Below are positions 1 through 11,100 of a stretch of DNA of 64,000 nucleotides, piece after piece. How positions within the stretch are numbered: position 1 is the first letter of the stretch; every line of letters begins with the position of its first letter. Source of the stretch: Eublepharis macularius (lineage: Eukaryota > Chordata > Lepidosauria > Squamata > Eublepharidae). The stretch lies in assembly GCF_028583425.1 (NCBI RefSeq), contig NC_072796.1:143849464-143913463 (forward strand), given 5' to 3'. The translations under genes and the position numbers were made by a program. The notes under the pieces were generated by a model. The model saw nothing but the letters and a program-made list of their open reading frames with translations, ran no database searches and was not told the origin of the DNA.

Positions 1-690
1 CAGGACATCTCTGACCTGCCCCTCCGTAACCGGGGGGTTGGATTTGCTAGGGACCCTGGGGCAGTTGCTACTCTCTCCACACCATGGGGTGGATCTCTTT
101 AAAAATATGGCCCTCCAGCTGAATGAGCAGAGGACAGCAACAAGTCATGCCGTGGCCCGTCAGCAATGTGCTGGTGTCAGAGGCCTGGGATTCTGCTGTG
201 AGTCGGTTGCAGAAGAGAGAGAGAGAGAGATTGCATTTGGTGAAGCAGGCTCCAGCACTCAAAAAACCACACTGAAAAAACCTCATTCACCTTTGAGGAG
301 CCCTGAGGCTCTGCTGGAGCCCTTGAGGGGAGCCTTGGGGTGGAGTCTTCGCTTGGCCTGCGTGTCGGCCTCCTGCCATTCAGACCATTGGCCTATCAAG
401 GTTGGTTGTGGGTTCTCTGACTGCCCCTAGCTCTCCAGGGTCTCCAGCCAAGGCCTTTCCCATTACCAAGTACCGGAGATGTGGGGGGATGAACCAGGGT
501 GCTTCTGCATGCACGACGGATGCTCCACCCCTGAGCTGCAGCCCCCTCCAAGCTGCCTGGCCCTGGGGCCAGACTCTGCTCTCCAGTGGGTTCCCGAGAA
601 AGGCTCCCTCCCTGCCTCGTGCTCTGGAGCAGAGTAGGCGAGGGGTCCCTTTGTGGCCCCCTCCCTGGCTGCAAACCTAGTGCCACCCCG
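1..690. other. No gene recognised
   Basis: This is the 3' flank of speriolin copy 1. Short open frames on both strands have no recognisable domain. A (GA)n run lies at about 213-230. I see nothing else. Confidence 0.5.
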
Positions 691-957
691 AGCAAGCAGC
701 TGTTTACGGCACTGCTGTTTGTGACTTGATTTTTCTTCTGTGGGTTTTGGCTTGAATTCCAGGCAGCCAAGGAGTTTTGAGGTTGGGACTTGGGTTGGGT
801 TCCCTTCCACTCTTTTCCGTTTTGTGGAAAGCCACAAGAGGGACCCCCTTGAATTAGTCCCCTCCCAAGTAATGGAGCAACTGTGCCAGGAGCCGGGGAC
901 CCCCCTCCTCTGTGGGGCGCTGAGCACAAGACACTTTGGCCAGGCAATTGCAGGTGG

Positions 958-963
958 TTTATT
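958..963 (-). promoter_or_regulatory. Poly(A) signal of speriolin copy 1
   Basis: AATAAA on the minus strand, about 40 bp past the terminal codon of exon 5. Copies 2 and 3 have it at the equivalent place. Confidence 0.65.
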
Positions 964-999
964 GCCCTTGCAGTGGGACGTGCGCTGGGTGTTCGGGGG

Positions 1000-1328
1000 T
1001 CACTAGATGAACAGAGGCTTCCCATCGTCCTGTGACAACAGATGGAGGCAGTCGCGTAGCATCATGCAGGTGGCACACTTAGCCAAAGGAACGACATTCT
1101 GGACAGCACTGCGCAGGGACTCAGGGTCATTGGAGACGCCTCCCTCGATGCTGCTCTGTTTGGCTGCTCCTGGAGGACCCCGTAAGTGTTCACAATGTGT
1201 TCTGTGGAACTGGGGTGGATGTTTGGGTCACAGCCCAAGGGCTTCAGCCAGGACATGAGGTGGTGGTACCACTCCGACAGGCTTGTGTGCCAATCTTCAG
1301 TCCGTCCAGGCTGGGTATCACTTCCATT
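1000..1328 (-). pseudogene. SPATC1: Speriolin copy 1, last exon (exon 5), degenerate
   Basis: Intact copies of this exon encode the C-terminal part of the speriolin C-terminal domain, ending KPLFIW. Here the CCCCACAG acceptor, the NGSDTQ start and the EHIVNTYG block are recognisable. The exon is 329 bp against 330 in copies 2 and 3. A net loss of one base around 1140-1180 (compare 17640-17690) shifts the frame, and the terminal W codon is TAG (1003-1005), followed by the ancestral TGA. Some conserved residues have also changed, for example RERP to QEQP. With exon 3 broken as well, I call it a pseudogene. A sequencing error could explain one lesion but not all of them. Confidence 0.85.
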
Positions 1329-2334
1329 CTGTGGGGAGAAGAGCAGCATTAGACCCTCCAGGGACACAGGCATTTTCTCCCCTCCTTATTGGAGATGGAA
1401 TTGCACAGGAATCTCGGGGTTTGTTCATATAGTCTGCAGAATTAGGAGCTAAAGCATCTCCAAGACTAACCAGATCAGGATGCGAGTGGCGCTTGCAAGG
1501 GTGAACGCCGCCCACGGGGCTAGTTTCATGTGGGTGCTGTGTTGGTCTGAAGTAGGACAGCGGGATTTGAGTCCAGTGGCACCTTAGAGACCGACAAGGT
1601 CCGGAGAAGGGAGCTGGACTTTATACCCTGAAAATCTTGTTGGTCTTTAAGGTGCCCCGGGACTCCTCAAAGACGTGCCCTCAAGTGCTGATCCTCTTGG
1701 TCTTACCCTGCTGCTGGTAAAATAACCCATGCCAGTTTGGGAGGGGGGCATTCCCCCCCCCAACCTCAGTATTCCCAGGGTCATTCCTAGCATCAGAGGC
1801 AGCAAGTGGCATTGGTGAGCCTCTGAGCCCTGCCCCATCCGTTGATCCTCTGGGGGCCTCTGGCTGCTTCCAGGCACTGTGACGCAAGCCCAGGGGCAGC
1901 TGTGGGCAAAATCCCCCGTCAAAGCAAGTCTTTGCTTTATGGCAGATGTCCTGCTCTGAGTAAGGGGAGGGGAGTAAGCTGAAAGGGAGGGGTGCTGCGT
2001 ATGCCTGCCCACAGGTTCCTCCCTTCGCCGTGTGTCATATCCAGCCACCCCATAAGGTTTTCTTGGTCAAAGCTGACAGACACGTGGGGGTGTTGAGTGG
2101 CTGCAGGCCCCAGCAGAGCTACTTCGGCATGGCAGCTGTGAACGCCACTGCTCCTGACCTTCTCAGCGGCCCGCTTGCCCTCCACTGCCGTTGTCTATAT
2201 GATGGGGCTCCCTGTCACAGCCACAGAATTGAACACCTGAACTTGCTTTCTCAACAGGGAGTTAGTCACCAGTGTGGCTCTCCAGGGCATCAGGCAGAGA
2301 AAGAAGGGGCTTTCAAACACCAGTTCCCTCTTAC
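1329..2334 (-). other. Copy 1 interval between exon 3 and exon 5; exon 4 not found
   Basis: In copies 2 and 3 a 140-bp exon encoding [16 protein letters not shown] lies in the equivalent interval. I see no match to it here on the minus strand. Interspersed-repeat sequence lies at about 1540-1680. About 2220-2330 resembles sequence near 28790-28870 (a dispersed repeat containing tggctctccag). The missing exon supports pseudogene status for copy 1. Confidence 0.55.
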
Positions 2335-3018
2335 CTTTGGATGGTTTCTTCAGGGTCACAGGCGTGGCTTGCCTATCGGACCCTCCGCACGTCGTCTTGG
2401 GCTCTGCTGGTATCTGTGGCACTTCTGTGCCTTGAGCCTGGGGCTGGGGTGGAGTGGAGTGGACTGGAAAGAGGAGGGGGATGTGAAATGTGGCCACAGA
2501 CTGGAGGGCCAGCATCTCCACAGTCAGGGCGCCTGAGGGAGGGGAGGCCAGATCTTTCTAGCTGGAGGCTGGGAGAAGATGTCAGGGCCGGATGCAAACT
2601 TCAAAGGTGGGAAGCTCTGCATGTTGTTTGGGGGAGAAAGGCACATGACCTTGTTGCGGGGCTCATGGAGAATTGTAGTCACTTTGGGAAGACTGGCCAC
2701 TAGAAGAAGAGGCTGAAATATCCTGAGGGGAGGCGGGATAAGGTGCTCTCACAGCAGGGCCAGCTGCTGCTGAGAGATGGTTTCCAGGCAGTGACTAGCC
2801 GAATGAAGAGTCCTGTGAGGATCCTTCTGCCGAGCTGCCACTCTGGTTCCTCCCGCCACTTAGGACAGAGTCAGCCAGGCTGCCTTGCGGGAGGTGGGGG
2901 TGGAAGGGGATGGCACAGTCCACACAGTAGCCCCGGCCGCCAAGTCTGGACCCTTGAGAGCTGCTCCGGAAGCTGAATTCCTGGCTAGAATTGTCGGGCG
3001 AGATATAGCCAGCGCCGC
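2335..3018 (-). pseudogene. SPATC1: Speriolin copy 1, exon 3, non-repetitive, four in-frame stops
   Basis: The acceptor is CTTGCAG before 3018 and the donor is CCAAAG/GTAAG at 2335. Both match copy 2 (KPSKG at the 3' end) and copy 3 (KSKG). The 684-bp length keeps the phase 1 to phase 1 pattern, and the ends are in the same frame. The start (AGYISPDN) matches copy 3 (AGFFTPDN). Reading through gives four in-frame stops (TAG at 2797-2795, then TGA, TGA and TAG by about 2555). The tandem 35/37-residue units that dominate this exon in copies 2 and 3 are absent. Either this copy predates the expansion or it lost the array. The exon is dead as it stands. Confidence 0.8.
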
Positions 3019-3374
3019 CTGCAAGGAGGAATGGAGAGAGAGCCTCCAATGAGTCTTTGGCTACAGGCCCCAAACAGCATTTGGCCTCTCTCGCCCCTCA
3101 CAGCTTTTCAGGACCCAAAGGACAGGGTGCCCATTGGCACACCGAGGGGCAGCAGCCATTTGGTTTGAGCAGGTGGCTGCAACTTCGCCAACCTCCTGGA
3201 TTCTCTCACTGCCTATTTTTACGTATTTCATCTATTTCTTTGCCATGTGTCTGAGATGAGGCTGCTTCTTGTGGCTAAGAACAATATCCAGCAAATTCAA
3301 ATCATTAAAGCAATCAAAACTTAAAATAAAAAGCAACAGAATTAACCATCAAAGACCCCAGAAAGCATCGATAA

Positions 3375-4060
3375 AAGAACATAAGAACAGCCCTGCAGGA
3401 TCGGGACAACGAGGGTCCATCTAGCCCCCTGCGTCACATAGTAGCCAACCAGTTGCCCTACAGGGCTGACAAATGGGGCAGAGAGGCTGAGGGCTTCCCA
3501 CTGCTGCTTCCCTGTGCTGAGTTTCAAAGCCTTGGTGATGTCGAAGTTCCTTTATTCACCTGCCCCATTCTTCATGAGTCTATCAAACCCCCTTTCAAAA
3601 CCAACTACACCCATGGCTATCACTGCATCCTCTGGCAGTGAATTCCACATCTTAATAATAGCTGCACTTATATACTGCTCTTCTAGACAGATTAGTGCCT
3701 CACCCAGAGTGGTGAACAAGTTAGTGTTATAATTATCCCCACAATACAGCTGGGGAGCTGGGGCTGAGAGGAGTGGCTGACCCAAGGCCACCTACTGAGC
3801 TCATGGCAGGAGTGGGATTCGAACCAATACTGATTCATAGCCAAATCACTTAACCACTGCGCTACAGCAGCTGTCTTAATTGCACATTGAGTAAAGAAGT
3901 ATTTTGCTTTGTTTGTCCAAAATCTATTACATTAACTTCATTGAGTGCCCTTGACTTCTAATATTAATGAAAGTGCAAAAAAGTTCTCTCTGTCCACTTT
4001 CTCCTCACATGTGCACAATTTTATAAACCTCTACCCTGTACCGCCTTTAGGGCTGATCTA
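3375..4060 (-). mobile_element. CR1-type LINE 3' fragment
   Basis: The start (acataagaacagccctgcag...ccatctagccccctg) is the reverse complement of a typical amniote CR1 3' end. Recognisable CR1 sequence resumes after a nested SINE, as far as about 4060. No open reading frame survives. Confidence 0.65.
3652..3878 (-). mobile_element. tRNA-derived SINE nested in CR1
   Basis: On the minus strand, near the start, there is a box-B-like GGTTCGAATCCC, followed by the ACCCAAGG(T/C)CACC core shared with 49752-50003 and 63296-63620. It interrupts the CR1 fragment. A short cttaat lies on both sides and may be the target duplication. Confidence 0.55.
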
Positions 4061-6290
4061 GACAAGACAGTGTCCCTCGGTCTTGCCCCAGGAGGTGCTG
4101 CCATTTTGTAGCCATGAGTTCCCAGCAGAGAACTCCTTTTCACGGCCCCCCAAGAGCCTGATTCTGGCTGGGACCGCTGTGTCACAGGGGGAGAGGGGTC
4201 CCTGCCTTCCCACACACCATTTCCCTGGGGACTGGACCCGGGCCCTTCCGCAGGCCCAGCCGGCGACCTCCCATTGAGCCACAGCCCTTCGCTGAAGTAC
4301 AGAAGCCACTTCTAGCGAGACGTTCCACATACTGATTAGGCAGTCAGCAGTTTCACGCCTGAGTTCCTTAGGAACCCTTTGGGTCTGTGTCGTCTGGACC
4401 TGGAGATGTATTCGTTTTCGGTTTGCACAGGTAACCTCGAGTGACCTTAATTCAGCTCAGTTCTTCAGACACTCTTACAAAAACAGTGGTGCTGGCCTGG
4501 ATGCTTGGCCCGGCTTTTTGTTTTGTAAAGTTCATTATGTATACCTTTCAACTAATAAAAAGAATATTAAAAACAGTGAAAATAATATCAAGCACCACCA
4601 TAGAGATAAAGCAGCAACGGATTTAAAACTTCTCCAGCCCTCTCTACTACCCAAAGAGTAGGTCAAAAGGGCCTCACAAGAAGGTCCTCAGCTGGGCTTC
4701 CTTACCCACTCCAAGTGATAATACAGCCTCCAAAGGGAACAGCCTGGGAACTGATCTCTGTAGTCTGGAGATGTAATTCTAGGGATCTCCAGGTCCAACC
4801 AGGAGGTTGGCAAGCCTAGATGGAGGGCATCCTCTGGGTGCCACGCTTGGAAGAAGGGGCAGAGTCCAAAGGCAGGTCAGCCCCCACTGGGTCTTCCACA
4901 CTGGTTGCTGGGAGAGTTCCCGTGTGTCGTCGGATGGGCTGGGGGCTTCCCCTGCTGCTGACTGGGAACTGGCAAAACTGGTATGGTTGGACTGGGCTGC
5001 AGTGGGACCATTTGAGGCACACTGGATAATTCTGCGCTTTGCTATGCTGCGTATGGCAGGCTAGAGTCGGGTGCCAAATGGATGGTTCTGGTTGGACCAT
5101 GGCAGAAAAGGCAGCAGAAGCCACAAGGCCTTGTGAGTAACACAAGAACGCATCCATGTTCTCCTCGCCCTGTCCTTCCCCCACAGAGCTCTTCCATTTC
5201 CCCTTCACAATAATCCTGTAAGGTAGGTTAGGCTGAGAGTCGGCGACCGACCCAAGGTCACCCAACTCACGTGGATTTCCTTCCTGGGTCTCCCCAATTC
5301 TCACCCGACACTTCAAGCACTACTACACCACACTGGCTCTAGGGTGGTGCTTTGAGGCACACGCCCCAGTTGTGTGAACTAAAACGTTTGCCCACAACCA
5401 GCTTTTGAGAGAAGACCCAGAAGCTGCTCCAAGCGTCGAAGCGCACGTTGTCAGGAGAAAGGGTCTTTTGTGATGGCATCTGATGGTAGCTGAGGCAGCA
5501 CCAGTACCCGTCTGCATTGGACCCTTCCGAGTGGGTGGGACGCAATGGGGCTGCAGTCAGGATCAGATGTCACTTAGGGGATCTCGGCGGCCAGCTGGGC
5601 CTCACTGTGTCAGGATGAAACCGTCACCTTGCCTTGAACCGAGAAGTCAGAACCATCCTCTTTGTGTGGCCCTGGAGGGAGCTTATTCCTTCTTTGCTGT
5701 ATGGCGTTCCTTTGTGTTATCTTTGTGAGCCTTACCAGGTTTGATAATATTGTTTGCTACCATGCTGGCTGATTCCCCCACTTGGTGTTTGTGTTATACC
5801 CCTCAACAAATCTTTTCTGCATGCGGCCACATTTCTGGGCCATGAATGTCCTTTTCTCCCAGAGGCCGGAGCCATTCTCACCACTTTTGTCCTGGATCCC
5901 ATAACGTGATTGGTGGGTGGGTCACTGCTTAAGTTTTTTTGTGGTTTTCGAAGCTGCTGGAGCTACTGCTTGCTGGCCCTTCCGTCCATGTTCCTCTTAA
6001 GCATGGCGAAAGGTGGGAGGTAAACACTAACTAATTAAAGCCCAGCAGCCCCACACAACAGTGGGGTGTGAGGGAAGATCGCTTTCTCCCTCCTGCGGCT
6101 GTTTCCTTGAAGCCAACTTCTCAAGCATGAGTCTATGGACATATGAGCCAACTTCCATGGAAGACATGGGCTCAGCTAGCGTGGTAACGCAGTGGTGCCT
6201 CGTTTTGCTTAAAAGGACAGTCAGGAGGGCCAGCCCCCTACCTGGTTCAAGATCCACACTGCCTGAATGAACTCCACCAGCAGCACTCAC
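4061..6290. other. Copy 1 intron 2, mostly unrecognised
   Basis: No exon seen. About 4660-4820 resembles the hAT-like MITE family of 10882-11100 (ctgatctctgtagtctggag and a ggcaagcctag end). About 5195-5342 is a partial tRNA-type SINE on the minus strand. The rest, including 5350-6240, shows nothing I recognise. Confidence 0.45.
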
Positions 6291-6647
6291 CTTGCATGCC
6301 GGAGTCCGGCGAGCCCGGGGACCTGAAGCGGTTAGGGGGCGACCGGAGGTTGAGTCGTGCGACTGGTGCAGCCTGGAATGGTGGTGGGGATTGGAACCGT
6401 TGCATGCGTGGGGCGCGGGGGGCTGGTGGGGCCTGCCCGATACCTACAGACCCCGGTGTGAGTGGGGGAGGAGTGAACATCTGAGGAGTATGGGCGGAAA
6501 GAGGCGTCGAGTCAAGCCTGAGTGGGATCTGCCCCATAAAAACCGGCCCTGCACCCACAGGTGTGACGGGAGGAGAGGAGAGTTGCGGTGCAGGTAGCCG
6601 GAAGCTGGTATTGGGGTCCAGGAACGCTGCCGGCCCTCCGAATTGAT
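6291..6647 (-). CDS. SPATC1: Speriolin copy 1, exon 2 (Pro-rich linker), open
   Basis: This 357-bp exon encodes about 119 residues from DQFGG to GMQG, rich in Pro, Ser and Arg (for example TPPPLTPGS and PPPFQAAP). The acceptor is CCCACAG before 6647 and the donor is CAAG/GTGAG at 6291. The phase joins exon 1 exactly (split codon G|AT = Asp) and exits in phase 1, which fits exon 3 of every copy. No stop interrupts it, unlike exons 3 and 5 of the same copy. It belongs to the linker after the N-terminal coiled coil and has no catalytic motif. A transcript would run into the broken exon 3 unless it splices to something left of base 1. Confidence 0.7.
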
Positions 6648-6819
6648 CTGTGGGATTGAAGACACACAGGGAGAGCCTGGTCAGGGCGCCGCTCTTGCCT
6701 GCCCTCGGCCCCCCAGCCTTTGGCCTCGATTGAGTGGGGCCCGAGCACCAGCCCGCCCTCCGTGGCCACCCGCTCTTGGGACCAGGGGCTCTGCCCACAG
6801 CTCCCCTTCCTGGGGATAC

Positions 6820-7009
6820 CTTGGCCATCCAGCCGGGTGGACTCATAGAGCGGCGACAAGGCGGAGCCGTCACTGAACTGGCTGCGGAGGACGTTCTTGA
6901 GGTCATGGTTCTCCAACAGCAGCTGCACCATCTGTTTCAGCTCCTCGTTCTCCGCGGCCAGCACTTGGATCTCCCTCCTCAGGTCGTCGGTGTTACTGTA
7001 ACCTGCCAT
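6820..7009 (-). CDS. SPATC1: Speriolin copy 1, exon 1 (N-terminal coiled coil), open
   Basis: The start MAGYSNTDDLRREIQVL, with the following ENEELKQMVQLL and ENHDLKNVL, matches the short leucine-rich coiled coil at the N terminus of mammalian speriolin. Speriolin is a spermatogenic-cell centrosomal protein known to bind CDC20. The exon gives 63 codons plus one base, with donor CCAAG/GTATCC at 6820. The chosen ATG (7009-7007) fits the family's start. An in-frame ATG 15 codons upstream (7054) would add a Gly/Pro-rich leader and is less likely. The exon is intact although the downstream exons of this copy are ruined. I identified no promoter. Confidence 0.8.
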
Positions 7010-7639
7010 CCCCAAAAGCCCGCCTGGGGGAGTGGAGACTGTGCCACCTGGCAATACCCCAGCCGAGTGGTGTGCAGAGACCCAGCCAGGCTGCCCACCA
7101 GCTCCTCAGTCCTTGCCACTGCTGGGCAGGCAGGCAGCTCCGGCCTAAGTGTCCTGGGCAGGTATTGTGATGCAAGCGGCCAGGAGTATGCTGTGGAACT
7201 CCTAGCAACCGTGGGCTCCTTGGCTGTTACATCACTCCCAAGTCACACTTCCCTGCCTTGGGGATGTGCAATTCACAGGTTTCTTAGTTATTTAGTTTGT
7301 TTAAAAAATCCCTTCGGTAAAAACCTATTGAATAGACTTACAAAGTAAAACATAATAAAAACATAAAATAGGATTAGACTTGTTAAATGTTAACAAACTA
7401 TTTAAACCCAGAATTAAAAACCCAGTCAGAGCATAGCCTGATAAAACAGTTCCCAAGCTAGAAGCAGAATGTAAAAGCAATAATAAAAGTTCAACCTGCA
7501 TTGCTTCAATCAGGATTTATTAAAAGAAGGCACATGATATGGAACTGTAGGAGACTGATAAGTGAAGTACTTGCTTGAGCGTTAACAAATTCCAACAATA
7601 TTCTACTTTATAAAGGCTGAACATTTTTTTGATAAAGTC
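7010..7639. other. 5' flank of copy 1; no gene recognised
   Basis: I find no clear core promoter upstream of the exon 1 ATG. About 7290-7530 is A-rich and repeat-like. The L2 fragment begins near 7640. Confidence 0.4.
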
Positions 7640-8515
7640 TTTTCCTATGGAAAGGATGGGCTTTGAAGTCAACCTGAAGAATACCTCGGCCCTGGATCCC
7701 TTCCAGTCCAGTTTCTGGCTGGGACATGGGATGGAGACATTGCTGGTCGCTCTCACGGATGATCTTCACATACACCTGGATCAAGGCAGATCAGCGCTGC
7801 TGATATTATTAGATCTTTCAGCAGCATTTGATACAGCCAGTTATGATCTTCTGACCCACCACCTTGCTGCCATGGGGATACGAGGGACAGCCTTACACTG
7901 GCTTGTCTCTTTTCTCCATGGTCCAGGACAGAGGGTGACGCAGGGGGAGAACTTGTCGTCTCGCCACCCACTGGCATGCGTTGTGCCACAGGGGGCAATA
8001 CTCTCCCCCATTGCTGTTTAATATGCGCACCCTCGCCCAGTTGGTGCAAAGTTTCAGATTTGGGTGTCACCAATATGGTGATGAGACCCAGTTATATCTG
8101 TTGATGGATGGCCAGCCTGGCTCGGCCCTGGATGTCCTAGAGCATGCTTTTGAAGCCGTGACTGGATGTTTGAAGCAGAGTCGGCTGAAATTAAACCCTA
8201 CGAAGATGGAAGTCCTGTGCTTGAGACGCAGGCGTGTGGATTCGGGACTCCGGCTTCTGGCCCTCGATGGGGCGTTACTTACGCCAGTCCTCCTGAAGGT
8301 CAGGAGCTTGAGTGTGATCGTAGATGCCTCCCTGAAAATGGAGGCTCAGATTGCAGCGGTTGCCAGGTCGTCTTTTTTCCACCTGCGACAGACCAGGCAG
8401 CTTGTCCCCCATCTCTCGGCCTGCGATTTAACTACAGTGATTCAGGCAACAGTCACTGTAACGCGCTCTACACAGGGCTTCCCCTGAATCTGATCTGGCA
8501 TTTATAGCTGGTCCA
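7640..8515 (+). mobile_element. L2-type LINE, reverse-transcriptase fragment
   Basis: Plus-strand frames encode pieces of a LINE reverse transcriptase: LDPFQSSFWLGHGMETLLVA, LLDLSAAFDTASYDLLTHHL (the RT A-motif region) and VVPQGAILSP. These are followed by the SRLKLNPTKMEVL and FFHLRQTRQLVPHLS blocks. Several frame breaks make it a fossil. Confidence 0.8.
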
Positions 8516-8545
8516 AAATGCAGCGGTGCATGTCATCACCGGAGT

Positions 8546-8635
<90 letters not shown>

Positions 8636-8640
8636 AATAA
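8546..8640. repeat. (ATC)n followed by (AAC)n/(AAT)n microsatellite
   Basis: About 20 ATC repeats, then about 9 AAC repeats, then AAT. Poly-Ser, poly-Asp and poly-Met open frames here are microsatellite artefacts. Confidence 0.95.
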
Positions 8641-9440
8641 TAATCCACCCATCCTCGGGGGCTCTGGGCACTGAACAACAGTTAAAATCAATAAAAACAA
8701 GGAAACAATAATTCTAAAATCAACATACAATAAACAATAATAAAATAAATTAACCATATACATTAAGGTGCAATGGTGGGGAGAACCCCCCCACCCCAAA
8801 GGTGGGAGGCCGACATGGCACCGCCCCCTTCAGCCACCGAACACCTGGCGGAACAGCTTCGTCTTACAGGCCCGGTGGAACAATAATATGTCCCGCTGGG
8901 CCCAGGTCTCCATTGACAGAGCGTTCCACCAGGCTGGGGCCAGGACTGAAAAGGCCCTGGCCCTGGTTGATTCGAGGCGGGCTTCCTTAGGGCCAGGGAC
9001 CACCAGTAAACATTTATCCGCTAATCGAAGCGGTCTCTGGGGAACATACAGGGAGAGGCGGTCCCGAAGATATGTTGGTCCCAACCCGCTCAGGGCTTTA
9101 AAAGTAAGAACCAACACCTTGAACCTGATTCAGAATTCAACCGGAAGCCAGTGTAGCTGGCGCAGGACCAGTGTGATATGTGACTGGTAGGATATACTGG
9201 TCAGGACCCGTGCCACCACATTCTGGACCAGTTGTAGTCTCTGGATCAGGCCCAGGGGTAGCCCAGCATAGCGTGAGTTACAGTAATCTAGCCTGGAGGT
9301 GACCGTTGCATGGGTCACTGTGGCCAGGTCCTGGGGCGCCAGGTAGGGGGCAAGTTGCCTGACCTGACGGAGATGGAAAAATGCAGACTTGGCAACCGCC
9401 GTGACCGGGGCCTCCAAGTAATGTACATATAACACTGGTA
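8641..9440 (-). mobile_element. L2-type LINE 3' portion, inverted
   Basis: The minus strand reads FFHLRQVRQLAPYLAPQDLA, SRLDYCNSRYAGLPLGLIQR and LRQLHWLPVEFRIRFKVLVL, then RPLRLADKCLLVVPGPKEAR and LAPAWWNALSMETWAQRDIL. This is the C-terminal end of L2-family ORF2. Its orientation is opposite to both neighbouring L2 pieces. Confidence 0.8.
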
Positions 9441-10060
9441 CTGCGCTAGTTGCATTGGCTACCAGTGGAGTATCGAATCAGATTCAAGGTTTTGGTACTA
9501 ACCTATAAAGCCCTGTGTGGCCTGGGACTGTGTATCTGTGGAACTGCCTTTCCCTGGACGTGCCCCAGAGGACGCTCTGATCAAGGGATATACAACTATC
9601 GGTGGTCCCTGGCCCAAGGGAGGCCTACCTATCATCAACCAGAGCCAGGGCCTTTTTGGTCCTGGCTCCAAAACCTGGTGGAACTCTCTGTCTGATGAGA
9701 CCAGGGCCCGGCAGGATTTACTATCCTTCCACTGGAGCTGTAAGACGGAGATGTTCCACCAGGCATATAGTTGAGGTTGGGCTAGGTCTCCACCGGCCGA
9801 ACAGAATAGAACAGAGGAAATCGGAGCCCTCCCCATTAGAGGCATCCACCATCTAGCCTTTTTTAAGTGATAGGAGGCGGTAGATCGATTACCTCCTATT
9901 GTTCGAGTGCTGCTATTTTATATTCTTTTAAATATTTATACTGGACTGTTTATCGTCATTTTAAATTATTTTAAAGTGTAAATTATATTGTAATGTTTTT
10001 ATTTGAGTGTAATGTGCCCTGAGCCTGCCTGTGTGGGGAGGGCGGAATAAAAATCGAAAA
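9441..10060 (+). mobile_element. L2-type LINE 3' portion
   Basis: The plus strand reads LHWLPVEYRIRFKVLVLTYK followed by broken frames of the same C-terminal region. A 3' UTR follows with gtgccctgagcctgcctgtg and ggcggaataaaaatcg, then an (CCAA)n tail. With 8641-9440 it makes a head-to-head pair meeting at about 9440. Confidence 0.8.
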
Positions 10061-10185
10061 CCAACCAACCAACCAACAAATAATTTTTGTAGATGATTGT
10101 TATCTTTTTATATTCCTGCCCTAGAGCCTGTGTTACATATAGTTTCAGGCATGCAGCCAGCCGTGTTGGTCTGTAGTAGAAGTAG

Positions 10186-10384
10186 TTTAGGGTTGCCAGT
10201 TCTGGGTTGGGAAATTCCTGGAGGGGGGTGGAGCCTGGCGAGGGTGGGGTTTGGGGAGGGGAGGGGCCTCAGCAGGGTATAATGCTATAGACTCCGCCTT
10301 CCAAAGCTGCTGTTTTCTCTCCAGGGGACCTGATCTCTGTTGGCTGGAGATCAGTTGTGATGCCAGGAGATCTCCAGCCACCAG
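10186..10384 (+). mobile_element. hAT-like MITE (TAGGGTTGCCAG family), 3' truncated
   Basis: It begins tagggttgccag and has the family core (ctgatctctgttggctggag...ggagatctccag), like 10882-11100, but lacks the terminal ggcaaccctag. Confidence 0.65.
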
Positions 10385-10881
10385 GTAGGAAGTATGACAA
10401 GAGCAAGTCCTTTTACTCTGGCGCAGGCCTCTCTTTCATGGACGGGAGGTTGGCCCCCAGACTGTCTTTTGGGTTGCCAGGTCCCCTTACCCTCCCAGCA
10501 GGAATGTCTTCTTGCATTCTTTATTGTTTATGCACTGTGCGTGAGTGGTCCTGCGACTGTGCAGTGACGTCACTGCCCAGGCACAGAGGCACGCCTGCTT
10601 CACCGCAGGCTGATTTGGACCTCAAATGGGCCCAGTTCGGCCTGTTTGGGGCCCAAATTGGCATAAGGTGAAGCGCAGAAGTGCTCCTGGGGCAGTGCAA
10701 TGACATCAGTGACATCATCGCACCACCCTGGAAGTGCACCTGGGAGGCCCATTCCCGTGCCGACGAGGGAGCAGTCCTGGCAGGCCTTCCTCCCCCACCA
10801 ACCAGGTAAGTCAAGGTGGGGGGGGGCAGAGGGTGAAAGTGGGGGATCCCCCTCTGGGGGAATGGGTTCCCTAGTTGGAGC
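10385..10881. other. No gene; GC-rich repeat sequence with CRE-like motifs
   Basis: About 10555-10730 contains gtgacgtcac and gacatcagtgacatcatcg, resembling the 3' part of the GC-rich hAT copies at 16530-16580 and 62255-62290. It is probably a diverged relative. Confidence 0.4.
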
Positions 10882-11100
10882 TAGGTTTGCCAGCTATGGG
10901 TTGGGAAATTCCTGGAGATCTGAGGGATGGAACCTGGAGAGGGCAGGGTTTGGGGAGGGGAAGGAGGGTAGCAAGGTGTGCTGCCAGAGACTCTGCCCTC
11001 CACAGCAGCCATTTTCTCCAGGGGAACTGATCTCTGTTGGCTGAAGATCAGTCATAATTCCGGGAGATCTCCAGGCACCACCTGGAGGATGGTAGCCCTA
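10882..11100 (+). mobile_element. hAT-like MITE with 8-bp target duplication
   Basis: A 219-bp element with ends taggtttgccag and, on the right, ggtagcccta, which are imperfect terminal inverted repeats. It is flanked by GTTGGAGC at 10874-10881 and again at 11101-11108. The 8-bp duplication is the hAT hallmark. There is no coding capacity. Confidence 0.8.

Larger units (their letters stand above)
690..1690 (+). repeat. Segmental duplication, left copy (pair 17230-18360)
   Basis: This stretch aligns by eye, in the same orientation, with about 17230-18360. The matching sequence covers the 3' flank with the poly(A) signal, speriolin exon 5, the adjacent intron, and a reptile interspersed repeat at about 1540-1680. 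The shared interspersed repeat shows that the duplication came after that insertion. The right copy has an extra 186-bp MITE (17977-18162). The corresponding junction here is between bases 1473 and 1474. Confidence 0.75.

Noticed and set aside
8468..8799. Poly-Ser, poly-Asp, poly-Met/Leu open frames
   Set aside because: They are translations of the (ATC)n/(AAC)n microsatellite.
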